Shown here one piece after another: positions 1 to 9,723 of a stretch of 64,000 nt of DNA. This DNA is from Bremerella sp. JC817 (GTDB lineage Bacteria; Planctomycetota; Planctomycetia; Pirellulales; Pirellulaceae): positions 372,001 to 436,000 of the forward strand of contig NZ_JBFEFG010000281.1 in assembly GCF_040718835.1 (NCBI RefSeq). The letters are read 5' to 3'. Numbering within the stretch: position 1 is the first letter of the stretch; each line of letters opens with the position of its first letter. The translations under genes and the position numbers were made by a program. The notes beneath the pieces are model-generated. The model did not search any database, had not been told where the DNA came from, and was given only the letters and a program-made list of their open reading frames with translations.

Positions 1-618
1 GTCAACCGTAAGGTTCCGATCCTGGGCGACGTGCCACTGCTGGGACGTATGTTCCGCTACGACAGCTACGACGCGTCACGAAGCGAACTGCTGATCATCA
101 TCACACCAATCGTCGTCCGCTCGGACGAAGACGCGGCCTTGATCAAAGAACAGGAAATGTGCCGCATGAGCTGGTGCCTGGCCGACGTCGCCAAGGTGTA
201 CGGACCGGAAGCCCTGTACGGGGTAAACCAGTCGATGCCGATGGACGAAGGGATCATCACGATCAATCCAGACGCCAACCCGGCCGGCTTCCCGGAAGTG
301 ATCTCGCCAGGGTTTTACCCACAAGGCAAGTTGCCTCCACCGACGATTCAGGCATACCCACAGTCGGGCCGTTCGATCATGAACGCTCCGCAGGGCAATG
401 TCCTGAAGCCAGCCATGATGGAGACCATCGACGTGCGTCCGGTCGACTATCAGCAGCAGCAGTTCCAGAATATGCCACAACAGCCTATGAGCCAGAAGCC
501 GCGACCGCAACCGCAGGGCTATCCACAAGGATACGCCCCACAGGCTACGCAGGGAGCACCGCAGCAATACCAGCCGCAGTACTACTCGCCACAGCCAGCC
601 CAGCAGCAGCCTCGCTAA
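1..618 (+). CDS. Secretin C-terminal part (type II/III secretion or pilus outer-membrane channel), 5' truncated
   Basis: The reading frame is open from the first base, so the gene starts upstream of the window. The first residues (RKVPILGDVPLLGRMF, then SELLIIITPIVV) match the conserved end of the secretin beta-barrel found in GspD, PilQ and CpaC families, which form a multimeric outer-membrane channel. After this motif comes a tail of about 150 residues. Its last 60 residues are rich in glutamine, proline and tyrosine, which is unusual for a secretin and looks like low-complexity sequence exposed at the cell surface or periplasm. The next gene starts 31 bases downstream on the same strand and encodes a lipoprotein, so the two are probably co-transcribed. 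Whether this belongs to a type II system or a Tad-like pilus cannot be decided from the part visible. Confidence 0.85.
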   Translation, partial: VNRKVPILGDVPLLGRMFRYDSYDASRSELLIIITPIVVRSDEDAALIKEQEMCRMSWCLADVAKVYGPEALYGVNQSMPMDEGIITINPDANPAGFPEVISPGFYPQGKLPPPTIQAYPQSGRSIMNAPQGNVLKPAMMETIDVRPVDYQQQQFQNMPQQPMSQKPRPQPQGYPQGYAPQATQGAPQQYQPQYYSPQPAQQQPR

Positions 619-648
619 CTCATCGCTTGGAACAAAAGGACTTCAACC

Positions 649-1758
649 ATGCAACGCATTGCAATTGCTTTCAGTCTGGTTTGCCTGTCGGTTCTGAGCA
701 GCGGCTGCGCCTCGGTCGGCAAGATGCCGAAGATGCCGTGGGAACCCAAGGAACCGGAAACCAAGATTCCGATCAAGATGGCGGTCACGTGGAACGACGC
801 GGTCCGCTATAACCCCAACGATCCCGCTACCCGCGGGTTCGGTGGTCGGATCCACTTCTATGACGAAACGAACAAGCCTGTTCGCGTAAAAGGCACGCTG
901 ACCATCTATGGCTACGACGATTCGCGACCCGGCGGGATGGATCCAGAACGCCCTGACCGGAAGTATGTCTTCGAGGCCGAAAACCTCGAAAGCCACTACA
1001 GCATGTCAAAGCTGGGCCACTCTTACAGCTTCTGGATTCCATGGGATCGGGCTGGTGGCGAACAGAAAGACATCACCTTGGCTCCATTCTTCCGACCGGA
1101 AGTGGGCCAGATGGTCATGAGCGAACAGAGCAAGCACATTCTGCCAGGCGTGAACTCCAAGCAGAACGAGCTTGAGAATCAGCCAAGCCCCAGCGACATG
1201 CTGTCGCCGGAAGTCGCCCAGGTTGCCTACGAGCGAGCTAACATCGCCGCCCAGGCCCAGAAGGCTGCCAATGGCCAGTTGAAGACGACGACCATCGCCT
1301 TACCAAGCTCGATGAAACAGCGTCTTCACTATGTCGAGCCAGGTGCCAACCAGCGTCAGACGCAACAGGCCTCGCCTCGCCAGGATTACCAGGGCCGAGG
1401 CTTCCAGTCGCAGCAGAACTTGCCACAACAACAGACGCAGCCGCTCATGCAACAGCAAGCGGCTCAGCTGGATGCGGGGCAGTATCAGAGCCGTGCCCCG
1501 CAATCGCTGCAACTAAAACCAGGCGTGAACCTGCAAACGTTCCGTCCGCAGTTCTCGGAATCGCGGGCGTACAGCAACTACCTCGCAAGCGGTCACCCGA
1601 TTACTCATCCGCAGGCGACGGCTCTTGCAGCTGAACCTGGTTCACCACTGACGTCACCCCAACTTCAAGGGCAACAAATCGGTCAACCAATCTCAAATCA
1701 TCTTCAGACTCCACAGTCCCCGACACTGTGGCCACCCGGTCTTCCACAGACACGGTAA
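649..1758 (+). CDS. Predicted lipoprotein with Gln/Pro-rich C-terminal half, unknown function
   Basis: The 369-residue protein begins with a signal peptide ending in a lipobox (LSSGC), so it should be lipid-anchored. Residues about 40 to 180 form a folded-looking domain that I do not recognise. From about residue 225 onwards the sequence is low complexity, with many Gln, Pro and Ala residues, like the tail of the upstream secretin. The position directly behind the secretin gene suggests an accessory or pilotin-like role, but this is inference from context only. The last 158 bases overlap, tail to tail, the BON-domain gene on the other strand. The lipoprotein tail (about 52 residues) is therefore written antisense to a conserved domain. 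Confidence 0.75.
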   Translation: MQRIAIAFSLVCLSVLSSGCASVGKMPKMPWEPKEPETKIPIKMAVTWNDAVRYNPNDPATRGFGGRIHFYDETNKPVRVKGTLTIYGYDDSRPGGMDPERPDRKYVFEAENLESHYSMSKLGHSYSFWIPWDRAGGEQKDITLAPFFRPEVGQMVMSEQSKHILPGVNSKQNELENQPSPSDMLSPEVAQVAYERANIAAQAQKAANGQLKTTTIALPSSMKQRLHYVEPGANQRQTQQASPRQDYQGRGFQSQQNLPQQQTQPLMQQQAAQLDAGQYQSRAPQSLQLKPGVNLQTFRPQFSESRAYSNYLASGHPITHPQATALAAEPGSPLTSPQLQGQQIGQPISNHLQTPQSPTLWPPGLPQTR

Positions 1759-2329
1759 CGTCCTCGAAGCGGCTAAGCTTACGGACGCGACGGGTGATGT
1801 CAGCGCTCACTAGGCTGGAAGGCACCGTAGGGTGCTTGAACTTGACCGTCAGCTTGGTGGGCAGGCGAGGCGTTTCGTCCTGGCCAAAGCCACTCTGAAA
1901 AGCTTGTTGGTTGAACATGCTGCCGAAGGCACCGAATCGCGAAGCACTATTTCGGGCGGAATTACCCAGCCCGGTCGCACCGGTGCCAGAAGCAGCACCA
2001 AATGGGTTCAACCCGTTGCTCTGCATCAGGCTCGACGCAGCGGAAGCGTCAGCTCCCAGGCCGGAACTGGCACTGCTGCCGGTTCCGGATGAGCTCGACG
2101 CACCAGCACCAAGCGTTGCCGCCGGCAACTGGGCCGAGAACATGTTGCTGCCGGGACTGGTGATCGAGCCACCGTTGTTGATGTTCGTCCCGCCGGTTCC
2201 GAAGTTGGTCGAAGGAACCTGGGTGGTTCCCGAACTGACGGATTGCCCCTGAGCGCGAGCTTCTACGAGGCCAACGGCCAGAGCTCCGAAAACGGCAAGG
2301 CAAACAATTTGAATTTGGGTAATGCGCAT
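1601..2329 (-). CDS. Secreted BON-domain protein
   Basis: The start chosen is the ATG at 2329, which has an AAGGA-type ribosome site upstream and begins a clear signal peptide (MRITQIQIVCLAVFGALAVG, cleavage near ARAQ). A longer in-frame version exists but adds a non-signal extension. After a Ser/Gly/Ala-rich linker, the C-terminal 65 to 70 residues form a BON domain, with the typical run VEDRVATVSGTVESEDD followed by a Val/Asn-rich end. BON domains bind membranes or polysaccharides and also occur in CpaC-type secretins, so the convergent secretin neighbour may be functionally linked. The mature protein is about 220 residues and probably periplasmic. The 3' end overlaps the convergent lipoprotein gene by 158 bases. 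Confidence 0.75.
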   Translation of the reverse strand: MRITQIQIVCLAVFGALAVGLVEARAQGQSVSSGTTQVPSTNFGTGGTNINNGGSITSPGSNMFSAQLPAATLGAGASSSSGTGSSASSGLGADASAASSLMQSNGLNPFGAASGTGATGLGNSARNSASRFGAFGSMFNQQAFQSGFGQDETPRLPTKLTVKFKHPTVPSSLVSADITRRVRKLSRFEDVTVSVEDRVATVSGTVESEDDLRLVDRFVALEVGVTSVVNQVQLQEPSPADE

Positions 2330-2713
2330 GGCTAGTCTCGTCCTTGGCGAGCTGTGTCTCCGATTCACCGCGCAGAAAAAAGCTGTCAGCCCCATTATCA
2401 CGAATCTTGCCAGGAAAACCAAGGGAATTTCCATCCTCGGTGTACGGATCTTCGTACCAGGCGCCTCTTAGTTACGCCGTAGTCAGGCAAGAAGGTGTGG
2501 GTGTCTGTCTTATCGGTTTTAACCACCGAGCAAGGCCCAGGGTATCGGTTTGCTCGTTACAACACGACTGGCTGCCAAGATCTTGCCACGCGCTACCGGT
2601 ACCCCAGGGGGATATTTCGTAATAACCTTGAAACTTTGCCTGACCAGACGAAGTAGATCACTACAGTTGCCCAGGACACAAACGGTTTAAGATTCACCAG
2701 TTAAGGTGCCAAG
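2330..2713. other. Intergenic region between divergent genes
   Basis: This 384-base stretch separates the minus-strand BON gene from the plus-strand gene at 2714. It must hold promoters for both. I see a plausible ribosome site (AAGGTG) just before 2714 but no promoter, RNA gene or repeat that I can support. Confidence 0.4.
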
Positions 2714-4510
2714 ATGACACTTAGGTTCCCCCCTCTACTCAGCGTTCTGCTATCACTTTTGCTGATCGGTCCCGCCGTGGCCGAGCGTCCGAATGCTGCT
2801 CGGATTATGTCGGACCAGACGATTGCCTTCCTTCGCATGGCCGACACTCAAGACTTCATCGAGAAGATGGAACAAACTTCTGTCGGTAAAGCCGCCAACG
2901 ACCCCCAAATGAAGCCGTTCGTCAACGGTATCTGGCAGACGCTGAAAGATGCAGCTGCCGACGCGGAAGAGCGGAGCGGCTTGAAACTGGAAGAACTGCT
3001 AGCCATCCCTAAGGGGGAATTGGCCGCATCGGTGGTTGCCATGCAGGAAGGGAACCCTGGCGTTCTGATCTTCTGCGAACTTGGCGAAGACAGACGTGTG
3101 GTGAACCGCGTAATCGAGATCGTCGAGAACCTGGCGACCAATAACGGTGCCCTGATCGAGAACGAAAAGTACAAGGAAATCGAGATCACCCACATCATGG
3201 GGAACAACGGCCCGTTGGCGATCTGCATCCACGATGGCGTGTTGCTTCTCTCGAACCGAATTGAAGCGGTTGAAGACGTGCTCGAAAACTGGTCGGGCAA
3301 GCGGGAAGACAGTCTCGCTTCGGACGATCGTTTCAGCACGATTGTCTCGGCATCGCGTGGCACCAAAGACGAACCAGCCCAACTGCTCTGGTACGTCAAT
3401 CCGATTGACGGCCTGCGAGCGTTGACCCGTAACCAGCCAGGCGGCAGCTACGTGATGGGCTTCTTGCCAGTGCTTGGCCTGGATGGTGTGAAGGCGGTCG
3501 GTGGTAGCCAGATTCTGGCGACCGAGGAATTCGATTCGATCAATCACCTGCACGTGATGCTGGAACGCCCACGAACCGGCGTGATCGAAATGATCGCCAT
3601 GAAGAATGCTTCGACCGAACCGGAACGGTGGGTTCCGGAAGATGTCACCAACTACATGACCAGCAACTGGGAAGTCGAAAAGACCTACTCGGCCCTCGAA
3701 AAGCTGTACGACAGCATCTTAGGCGACGGCAAGTTGGCAGAAGACATCGATCGCCGCATCAACCAGCGAGCGAACATCGACTTCAAAAAAGAAATCATCG
3801 ACAATCTGGAAGGGAAGTTCACCCTCGTTCAGTGGTACGAACCGCCTGCTCGTATCAACAGCCAGGCCACCTTTGTCGCGGCCAAGGTCAAAGATCGCGC
3901 TGCGATGCAAAAGACACTCGACAGCATTGTCGAAGCGTTGCCTCGGCTGAAGAACGTGGTCGAAAAGCGGAACTTTGGTGATGCGACGTTCTATCAAGCC
4001 AACGTGGGCAACGATGTGATTCCGGACGACGTTCCTGAAGATCGTCGTCGTCGGATGGAAGCTCGTCGGGAACTTCGCCCAGAACCTTGCTTCGGCCTGG
4101 TCGGCGACTTTCTGTTCTTCGCCGATCGCCCTGGCATCGTCGAGCACATCACCCTGACCTACGGCGGCGACGCACCTCGTCTCGCGGACGACCTCAGCTT
4201 CAAGCTGGTGCTGAACAAGCTGCTGGCACATGCGGGCGAACGCAAAGTGGCGATGGTCAGCTTTGCCCGTCCGGAAGAGAGCCTGCGTATGGTCTACGAA
4301 CTGGTCCAAGCCGACACGACACGCGACTTCATTGGTCGCCGTGCCGAGCAGAACGACTTCTTCAAGAGCCTGCAAGGGAACCTCGACGCCAACCCGCTGC
4401 CTGACTTCGGCGTGATCAGCAAGTATCTGGCCCCGAGCGGCTCGATCATGATCGACGACGAAACAGGCCTCCACCTGATCGGCTTCAATCTGAAGCGTGA
4501 TTCGGAATAG
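2714..4510 (+). CDS. Large secreted protein of unknown function
   Basis: The 598-residue product starts with a signal peptide (hydrophobic run LLSVLLSLLLIGPAVAE). The rest is soluble, acidic and without cysteine motifs, repeats or catalytic signatures that I recognise. Its style, long secreted alpha/beta protein with repeated charged segments, is typical of uncharacterised planctomycete periplasmic proteins. It is a single gene, flanked by a long upstream gap and by a strong terminator 30 bases downstream, so it is probably monocistronic. I do not assign a function. Confidence 0.75.
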   Translation: MTLRFPPLLSVLLSLLLIGPAVAERPNAARIMSDQTIAFLRMADTQDFIEKMEQTSVGKAANDPQMKPFVNGIWQTLKDAAADAEERSGLKLEELLAIPKGELAASVVAMQEGNPGVLIFCELGEDRRVVNRVIEIVENLATNNGALIENEKYKEIEITHIMGNNGPLAICIHDGVLLLSNRIEAVEDVLENWSGKREDSLASDDRFSTIVSASRGTKDEPAQLLWYVNPIDGLRALTRNQPGGSYVMGFLPVLGLDGVKAVGGSQILATEEFDSINHLHVMLERPRTGVIEMIAMKNASTEPERWVPEDVTNYMTSNWEVEKTYSALEKLYDSILGDGKLAEDIDRRINQRANIDFKKEIIDNLEGKFTLVQWYEPPARINSQATFVAAKVKDRAAMQKTLDSIVEALPRLKNVVEKRNFGDATFYQANVGNDVIPDDVPEDRRRRMEARRELRPEPCFGLVGDFLFFADRPGIVEHITLTYGGDAPRLADDLSFKLVLNKLLAHAGERKVAMVSFARPEESLRMVYELVQADTTRDFIGRRAEQNDFFKSLQGNLDANPLPDFGVISKYLAPSGSIMIDDETGLHLIGFNLKRDSE

Positions 4511-4540
4511 CGTCCAATCGAACGAGCCATTGGAAAACAG

Positions 4541-4575
4541 AAAACGCCCTGGGAACTTTCCCAGGGCGTTTTTTT
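4541..4575 (+). terminator. Rho-independent terminator, probably bidirectional
   Basis: An 11-bp GC-rich stem (AACGCCCTGGG at 4543-4553 pairing with 4560-4570) has a six-base loop and is followed by a T-run on the plus strand. A-rich sequence on its other side gives a T-rich tail on the minus strand, so it can serve both convergent genes. Confidence 0.9.
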
Positions 4576-4591
4576 GTTTCGACATCCGTCT

Positions 4592-5152
4592 CTAGCGGAT
4601 CGGTACGTACCGCATGGCAACGGCCCCGGTGCTGAACTCGTGACGGCTGACCAGCTTCATGGGGATTGGCTGCGGCAGCCCGGCGAACAAGGTCGGGCCA
4701 CGGCCGGCCACTACCGGATGAACGACGAACTCATATTCATCGATCAATCCGAGCTTCGCTAATGCGAGCGGAAGCGTCACGCCTCCAACGAACAGCCCAG
4801 TGCCAGGCTGCTGCTTAAGCCGGGTCACCGCTTCGCCCAGGTCGCCCTCGATGAGTTCGGCGTTCCAATCGACCTTCTTGAGGGTCGACGAAACGACATA
4901 CTTCTTGGTCACATGAATCGTTCGGGCAAACGACGACATCCAATCTTCCATCCAGTCAGGACGGATGCCAGTCTCGGCCGGTTCTCGCCAAGCAGACTCC
5001 ATCATTTGATAGATGATACGGCCAAACAGGAGGCCATCGGCCTCGGCCATGCGGTTGGTCCAATAGGTATGCAGTTCTGCGTTGGTGGAAGCGGCCAGAT
5101 GGTCGCAGCATCCGTCCAAGGTGATGTTGATGCCATATTTAAGGGGACGCAT
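4592..5152 (-). CDS. Dihydrofolate reductase family protein (RibD C-terminal fold)
   Basis: From the ATG at 5152 the protein is 186 residues and opens with YGINITLDGCCDH, the usual start of this family. An upstream in-frame start would add 31 residues with no family match, so I prefer the shorter form. The fold is that of dihydrofolate reductase and the RibD reductase domain. Further conserved stretches are the ADGLLFGRIIYQMM segment, a central AELIEGDLGEAVTRLK segment and the LFVGGVTLPLALAKLGLIDEY glycine-rich nucleotide-binding segment. NAD(P)H-dependent reduction is expected but the substrate is unknown. These genes are often horizontally mobile and found alone, as here. Confidence 0.85.
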   Translation of the reverse strand: MRPLKYGINITLDGCCDHLAASTNAELHTYWTNRMAEADGLLFGRIIYQMMESAWREPAETGIRPDWMEDWMSSFARTIHVTKKYVVSSTLKKVDWNAELIEGDLGEAVTRLKQQPGTGLFVGGVTLPLALAKLGLIDEYEFVVHPVVAGRGPTLFAGLPQPIPMKLVSRHEFSTGAVAMRYVPIR

Positions 5153-5387
5153 AAATCGCTTTAATCCTGCAGGAACAGGGATGTTTGGAATCGTCAAAGC
5201 TGGCGTGCGAGGAGAAGCATAGTCGAGCCAATCAAATAAAACCATCCAACCGACTTTTTTATGACGACCCCATGGCCGCCTCGCCCCAACATGGCGGGAT
5301 TGGCCCGGAAAGGTCTCTCGCTACAATCCCGCAGCATAGACTTCAGTAGCGTGTTGCCCCACACAAAGTCCAGGGAGAAGGGTTTTT

Positions 5388-6383
5388 ATGATTCGCGGTC
5401 TTGGTTTGCTCGCCTTAGTTTTCATGTCGTCTTCATTGGCCTTCGCCCAGGAAGGAGAACTGTCGTTCGACGCGCGTCTGAGCGGCTACGACTACCCCTT
5501 CCCAGTCGAAACCTACAAGTTCCGTTCGCAGGAGCAAGATCTCGAAATGGCTTACATGTACCTTCCCCCGAAGGAAGATGACAAACCTGTGGTCACGCTG
5601 CTGCACGGCAAAAACTTCAACGGAGCCTACTGGAAAACGACTGCCCACCTGCTGCAGTCGCTCGGCTATGGCGTGCTGATGCCCGATCAGATCGGCTTCG
5701 GCAAGTCGACCAAAGCCAAGGCTTACCAGTACAGCTTTCCAGCGTTCGCCCACAACACGAAAGGCCTGCTCGACTCGTTGAAGATCGACAAGACCATCGT
5801 GGTGGGGCACTCGATGGGCGGCATGCTCGCCTCGCGGTTCGCCCTGCTTTACCCCGACGCGACCGAGAAACTGATCCTGGTCAATCCGATTGGCTTGGAG
5901 AACTATCTCCAATATGTCCAGTACAAGGACGTCGATTTCTTCTATCAGAACGAACTAAAACAAAGTCCGGAAAAAATCGTCGCGTACCAGAAAAAGAACT
6001 ATTACGACGGCCAATGGAATGATGACTACGAAGCGCTGACCGTACCATTGGTGGGCTGGGTCCAAGGCCCCGACTGGAACGATATCGCGTATGTCAACGC
6101 GCTTACCTACGACATGATCTTCACGCAACCGGTGATCGAGGAGTTCAAGGACTTTCAGGTTCCGGTCACATTGATCATAGGTACCCGCGATCGAACCGGT
6201 CCTGGCCGAAACTGGATGCGGGAAGGGGTCGAGCACGAACTGGGACGTTACGACCTGCTCGGAGCTCAAGTGAAAGCTCGCAATCCCGATATCGAAGTCA
6301 TCGAGCTTTCGGGCCTGGGGCATCTGCCGCAGATCGAGAGTTTCGATCTCTTTCGTGAAGCGTTCGAGATGGGCCTGAAATAG
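5388..6383 (+). CDS. Secreted alpha/beta-fold hydrolase
   Basis: The protein has 331 residues and a signal peptide cleaved near AFAQ. It shows the alpha/beta-hydrolase core: an HGK oxyanion-loop motif near residue 73, the nucleophile elbow GHSMGG with Ser at about 142, and a late histidine in GLGHLPQIE near residue 314 that can complete the triad. A ribosome site (AGGGAGAAGG) lies ahead of the ATG. The best guess is a periplasmic esterase or haloalkane-dehalogenase-like enzyme, but the substrate cannot be told from sequence alone. It is probably its own transcription unit or co-transcribed with the DUF2461 gene 89 bases downstream. Confidence 0.85.
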   Translation: MIRGLGLLALVFMSSSLAFAQEGELSFDARLSGYDYPFPVETYKFRSQEQDLEMAYMYLPPKEDDKPVVTLLHGKNFNGAYWKTTAHLLQSLGYGVLMPDQIGFGKSTKAKAYQYSFPAFAHNTKGLLDSLKIDKTIVVGHSMGGMLASRFALLYPDATEKLILVNPIGLENYLQYVQYKDVDFFYQNELKQSPEKIVAYQKKNYYDGQWNDDYEALTVPLVGWVQGPDWNDIAYVNALTYDMIFTQPVIEEFKDFQVPVTLIIGTRDRTGPGRNWMREGVEHELGRYDLLGAQVKARNPDIEVIELSGLGHLPQIESFDLFREAFEMGLK

Positions 6384-6472
6384 TCGCAACACGTCTGCTT
6401 GAGCCTCGCTGGGAAGAGCGACTATCCTGAGGCTTTCGTCGTCTCGTCCGTTCGCCTTTGAGGACCTGTTTC

Positions 6473-7162
6473 ATGTCGACCTTCGGTTTCACCGATCGCT
6501 CGTTTCAAATTCTCGAAGAACTTCACGACAACAACAATCGCGAATGGTATCACGAGCACAAAGGAGAAATCCGGACGTTGCTGCAAGATCCTTTTGCGAA
6601 GATGCTGGATGTCGTGACCGATAAGCTGAAGAACGCCAAGCGGCCGATGGTGGGCAGCAAGCAAACGATGTTCCGGCTGTACCGCGACGTCCGGTTCTCG
6701 AACGACAAGCGTCCTTACAAAGAACATGTCAGCGGCCTGTTGACGCCTTCGGGCAACAAGAAGGAAGACACCGCCCTGATGTACGCGCACCTGGGCGCGG
6801 ATGGCGGCTTCATTGGCTCTGGCTTCTACCGCCTTGAAACGAAGGTGCTGAACCAGTTCCGCGATCGCATCATCGCAGACGCCGTCGAATTTCGGAAAGT
6901 GATCCGCAAGATCAAGAAGGCCGGCCTCGAGTTCGCCGAGATCGAACCGCTGAAGTCGATGCCGCGTGGCTACGCCGAGTATGCCGATCACGAGCATGTC
7001 GATTTTCTGAAGATGCGGTCACTCGTCGTAACCCAGCCACAAACGCGAAAAGTGTGGCTGGATGGAACGATCGTCAAGCAGTTGCTGGCGCTGCACAAAG
7101 CGACCGTCGACTTCCTGCTGTTCGGCCTGGAAGCAGTCGGCGAAGGGGGAGCGTTTCGTTAA
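6473..7162 (+). CDS. DUF2461 family protein
   Basis: The 229-residue product starts at the ATG at 6473, preceded by GAGGA. It matches the DUF2461 (TIGR02453) family along its length: the opening GFTDRSFQILEELHDNNNRE, then REWYHEHK, and the run FRLYRDVRFSNDKRPYK, which is the family's most conserved stretch. The family is widespread in bacteria and fungi and its biochemical role is unknown. There is no signal peptide or membrane segment, so it is cytoplasmic. The gene ends 79 bases before a convergent esterase gene. Confidence 0.85.
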   Translation: MSTFGFTDRSFQILEELHDNNNREWYHEHKGEIRTLLQDPFAKMLDVVTDKLKNAKRPMVGSKQTMFRLYRDVRFSNDKRPYKEHVSGLLTPSGNKKEDTALMYAHLGADGGFIGSGFYRLETKVLNQFRDRIIADAVEFRKVIRKIKKAGLEFAEIEPLKSMPRGYAEYADHEHVDFLKMRSLVVTQPQTRKVWLDGTIVKQLLALHKATVDFLLFGLEAVGEGGAFR

Positions 7163-7180
7163 ACTTCCCCCTAAGAAATC

Positions 7181-7213
7181 GGTTGGGCAGGCATCTTATG
7201 GCACCGCCCAACC
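7181..7213. terminator. Possible stem-loop between convergent genes
   Basis: GGTTGGGC at 7181-7188 pairs perfectly with GCCCAACC at 7206-7213 across a 17-base loop. It lies between two gene ends and may stop transcription, but there is no proper T-run on either side. Confidence 0.4.
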
Positions 7214-7241
7214 TCTCCTGGCAACATTGCCGGCTTGGCAT

Positions 7242-8573
7242 TTAGTTCGACTTCAAGCCGACGGTGTTCTCGGAAACGACCTGATAGTCGTACTGTTTTC
7301 CAGCTTCCGCGGTCTCGTCGACGAAGGTCATCTCGACCAGTGGCTGAACTGGCGTATCGCTGTACTGCAGTCCCTGGAATAGGGGGCGACCGAAAGGATT
7401 CTTCGACTTCGCAGGGACCTGGGCGATCGCTTTGCCATCGCGCAAGATCGTGAATGGAGCCAGGCCACTCTCCAGGTCAGCTTCTGCCTTCCAGGTCAAC
7501 GTGTTGCCTTGCACCTCCAACGAAGTCGGAGCTGGTGGAGGCGTGCTGTCGGTGACCTTCGAGTCGTGCATGTATTGAACCCAACTGCTGGCGATCGCCT
7601 GATTGGGGAACCAGATTGACTTGGTCTTGTCGCCGTCGAACTTCTCAGCGGCAACCGGCTCGGCCACAGCTACGTCTGGTTCTGGGAACGAAGTCAGCAG
7701 GCCATCCGCTTCTTCAATCGAAACCAGCGGCTGACCAACTTCCTCTGGCAGTCGCAGCGTCAAACAGGCATCCAGCCATGGAATCGCCAGGTAACGCTGA
7801 TTGCCACATTCGTGGCTGGTGAGCGGATCGACCGAAATCGAAATCAGGGCACCTTTCTCACGCATCTTCGTGGCAAACGTGTTGACTCCGGACCAAACTC
7901 CGGTGAAGCGTCCTTCTTTGACCGTGAAGCCTTCCTTCGTGCCCAGATTGCACATCGCCGGAACACTTGCGGCTGCTTCTGAGATTTCGTGTGGCGACGG
8001 ACGCCCTTCTTTCTCGACGACCATCGGCACGCCTGATCGCAGCCAGGCCGCGGCGACCCGTTCCGGGTGCATCAGCAACATGCCACCGGACCAGTGACCA
8101 CCGCCGCTATGTCCCCAGATCGCCCAAGGCACCGTTGCCAGTTCCGGGTGGCCCGTCTGCTTGGCCAGATCTTTCAAGCCTTGCTGGAAGGCGGCCGACG
8201 AGCCATTGCGTGGATCACACCACTTCTGACAATCGGCGGTCTCTGGCTGTTCGTAAACGGGCGAAACTAACGCACAGCCATGCTTCTTCGCCAACGCTTG
8301 CCAGTGCAGGTCGAAGGCCCCGGTCTGCCCTGATCGGCACGAACCGACGCCACAGCCATGCTGATGCACGATCACGCCGCGCAAGGTCTTTACCCCTTCG
8401 GGCAGCCAGAGCGTGTAATTCACCGGGTAGATCAGCCCCCCTTCGTCGGTCGAGGCTTCGTATCGCACGCGATAATAAGGGGCGGCAATCGGGACAGGAT
8501 CGCTGTACGGGTTCTCGGCTTGTTGGGCCATTACCGACGACGAAATCAGCAACAACAGCAAGAGCGAACGCAT
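7242..8573 (-). CDS. Secreted alpha/beta hydrolase (esterase-like), planctomycete type
   Basis: The 443-residue protein begins with a leucine-rich signal peptide ([17 protein letters not shown]). The N-terminal half is an alpha/beta hydrolase: an HQHGCG oxyanion region near residue 70 and the nucleophile elbow WGHSGGGH near residue 160. Several cysteines in the first half ([16 protein letters not shown]) probably form disulfides, in keeping with export. The C-terminal 130 residues (after about 310) look like a small beta-sandwich or fibronectin-like domain. It probably acts on carbohydrate esters or similar polymers outside the cytoplasm, but that is inference. Confidence 0.75.
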   Translation of the reverse strand: MRSLLLLLLISSSVMAQQAENPYSDPVPIAAPYYRVRYEASTDEGGLIYPVNYTLWLPEGVKTLRGVIVHQHGCGVGSCRSGQTGAFDLHWQALAKKHGCALVSPVYEQPETADCQKWCDPRNGSSAAFQQGLKDLAKQTGHPELATVPWAIWGHSGGGHWSGGMLLMHPERVAAAWLRSGVPMVVEKEGRPSPHEISEAAASVPAMCNLGTKEGFTVKEGRFTGVWSGVNTFATKMREKGALISISVDPLTSHECGNQRYLAIPWLDACLTLRLPEEVGQPLVSIEEADGLLTSFPEPDVAVAEPVAAEKFDGDKTKSIWFPNQAIASSWVQYMHDSKVTDSTPPPAPTSLEVQGNTLTWKAEADLESGLAPFTILRDGKAIAQVPAKSKNPFGRPLFQGLQYSDTPVQPLVEMTFVDETAEAGKQYDYQVVSENTVGLKSN

Positions 8574-8780
8574 GGAGGGTTCCTAAGGGGGAAGGATGAT
8601 GGGAGGTGGGTTCGCTCTAGTGTGACTGATCGCGGAACCGAATTCCAGTCTGGCCCAATTCGTTCCGTTTCGTTTTTCTCGGTGTCTGTCGTCGATTCCC
8701 GTTTTCGAGCCTGCTACGATAGGGAACTTGCCTGATGACATTCCTGCTATTCCCTCCTCCGTCCTGCGACAGGTACCGTC

Positions 8781-9680
8781 ATGATTCGCTGCACCTCCCT
8801 ACCCTCCTCGCCGGCAATTAGCCGAATGACAGCCTTGTTGGCGTTGGCCTGCTTCACGGTGGCATCGTCGGTGCTGGCTCAAAGCGAAAGTCCGGTTCAA
8901 CTGCAAAAGAAGGCGATCGCAGCGAAGCAAGAGAATTACAGCAAACTGCCGCGACTGTTCGGCACCACGAACATTCGTGAAACGCACCCACCACTGAGCG
9001 TCCTCACCGGTGGCCCTCCTTCCAATGAAGAAGTCGAAGAACGTCAGGGACGCAAGCTGCAAAAATTCTTGCTCGATGGCGATAGCCTGCGAGTGAACAC
9101 GTACCTGAAAGACGACGAGATCTGGCACGCGTTCGCCTTTCACGACAACGTCTGGCAGGTTTACAAGAGGCCGGAGAAACGGTTGATCGTGACCCAAGGA
9201 GTGCGACCAGAATACGAACGCCCGTTCGATCCTCGCGATTTCGGGTTTCAAGACTGCGGCGAAACGCTGGAAACGATCGCCAACGGCGGCAAGCTGACCG
9301 CGACAACCGAAGAGAAAGATGGCGAGTTGGAGAGCTTCACCTTGAAGGTGACCCGCGATTACAGTGGCTCTGGGACGACCGACGAGTTTACGTTCACCAA
9401 GGCCAATCGTTTTCTGCTAACGCAGCGTCAGCATCTTGTCTTCAGCGACGAGATCGCGCCACGCGTGGCCTGGCAACTCGACGTGACCTATCAAAAGTTC
9501 CCCGGCGCGGATGCCCTGTTCCCCAAGCAGGCTGTCTTCACCGAGTTCACCTACGAACCACGCCCCCACTGGCTCAACAAGGCCTACTACGAAGTCGACC
9601 AGCTTCGCGTCGAACGCAACAAAAGCAATGACTTCTTCACCAAGATCGAAGTGCCGGAAGGCACCGACATCGAAAAGTAA
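8781..9680 (+). CDS. Secreted protein of unknown function
   Basis: The 299-residue protein has an N-terminal signal sequence with hydrophobic core ALLALACFTVASSVLA. The mature part is rich in charged and aromatic residues and looks like a beta-rich fold, for example QLDVTYQKFPGADALFPKQ near the end. It resembles the lipoprotein-carrier-like TIGR03009 domain proteins that are frequent in planctomycetes, but I cannot confirm membership by eye. The DUF1080 gene follows by 43 bases on the same strand, so the two may be co-transcribed. Confidence 0.7.
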   Translation: MIRCTSLPSSPAISRMTALLALACFTVASSVLAQSESPVQLQKKAIAAKQENYSKLPRLFGTTNIRETHPPLSVLTGGPPSNEEVEERQGRKLQKFLLDGDSLRVNTYLKDDEIWHAFAFHDNVWQVYKRPEKRLIVTQGVRPEYERPFDPRDFGFQDCGETLETIANGGKLTATTEEKDGELESFTLKVTRDYSGSGTTDEFTFTKANRFLLTQRQHLVFSDEIAPRVAWQLDVTYQKFPGADALFPKQAVFTEFTYEPRPHWLNKAYYEVDQLRVERNKSNDFFTKIEVPEGTDIEK

Positions 9681-9723
9681 CGCCCCCCCCTTCGCAAATA
9701 TGCCCCTAGTTCGAGAACACCTT

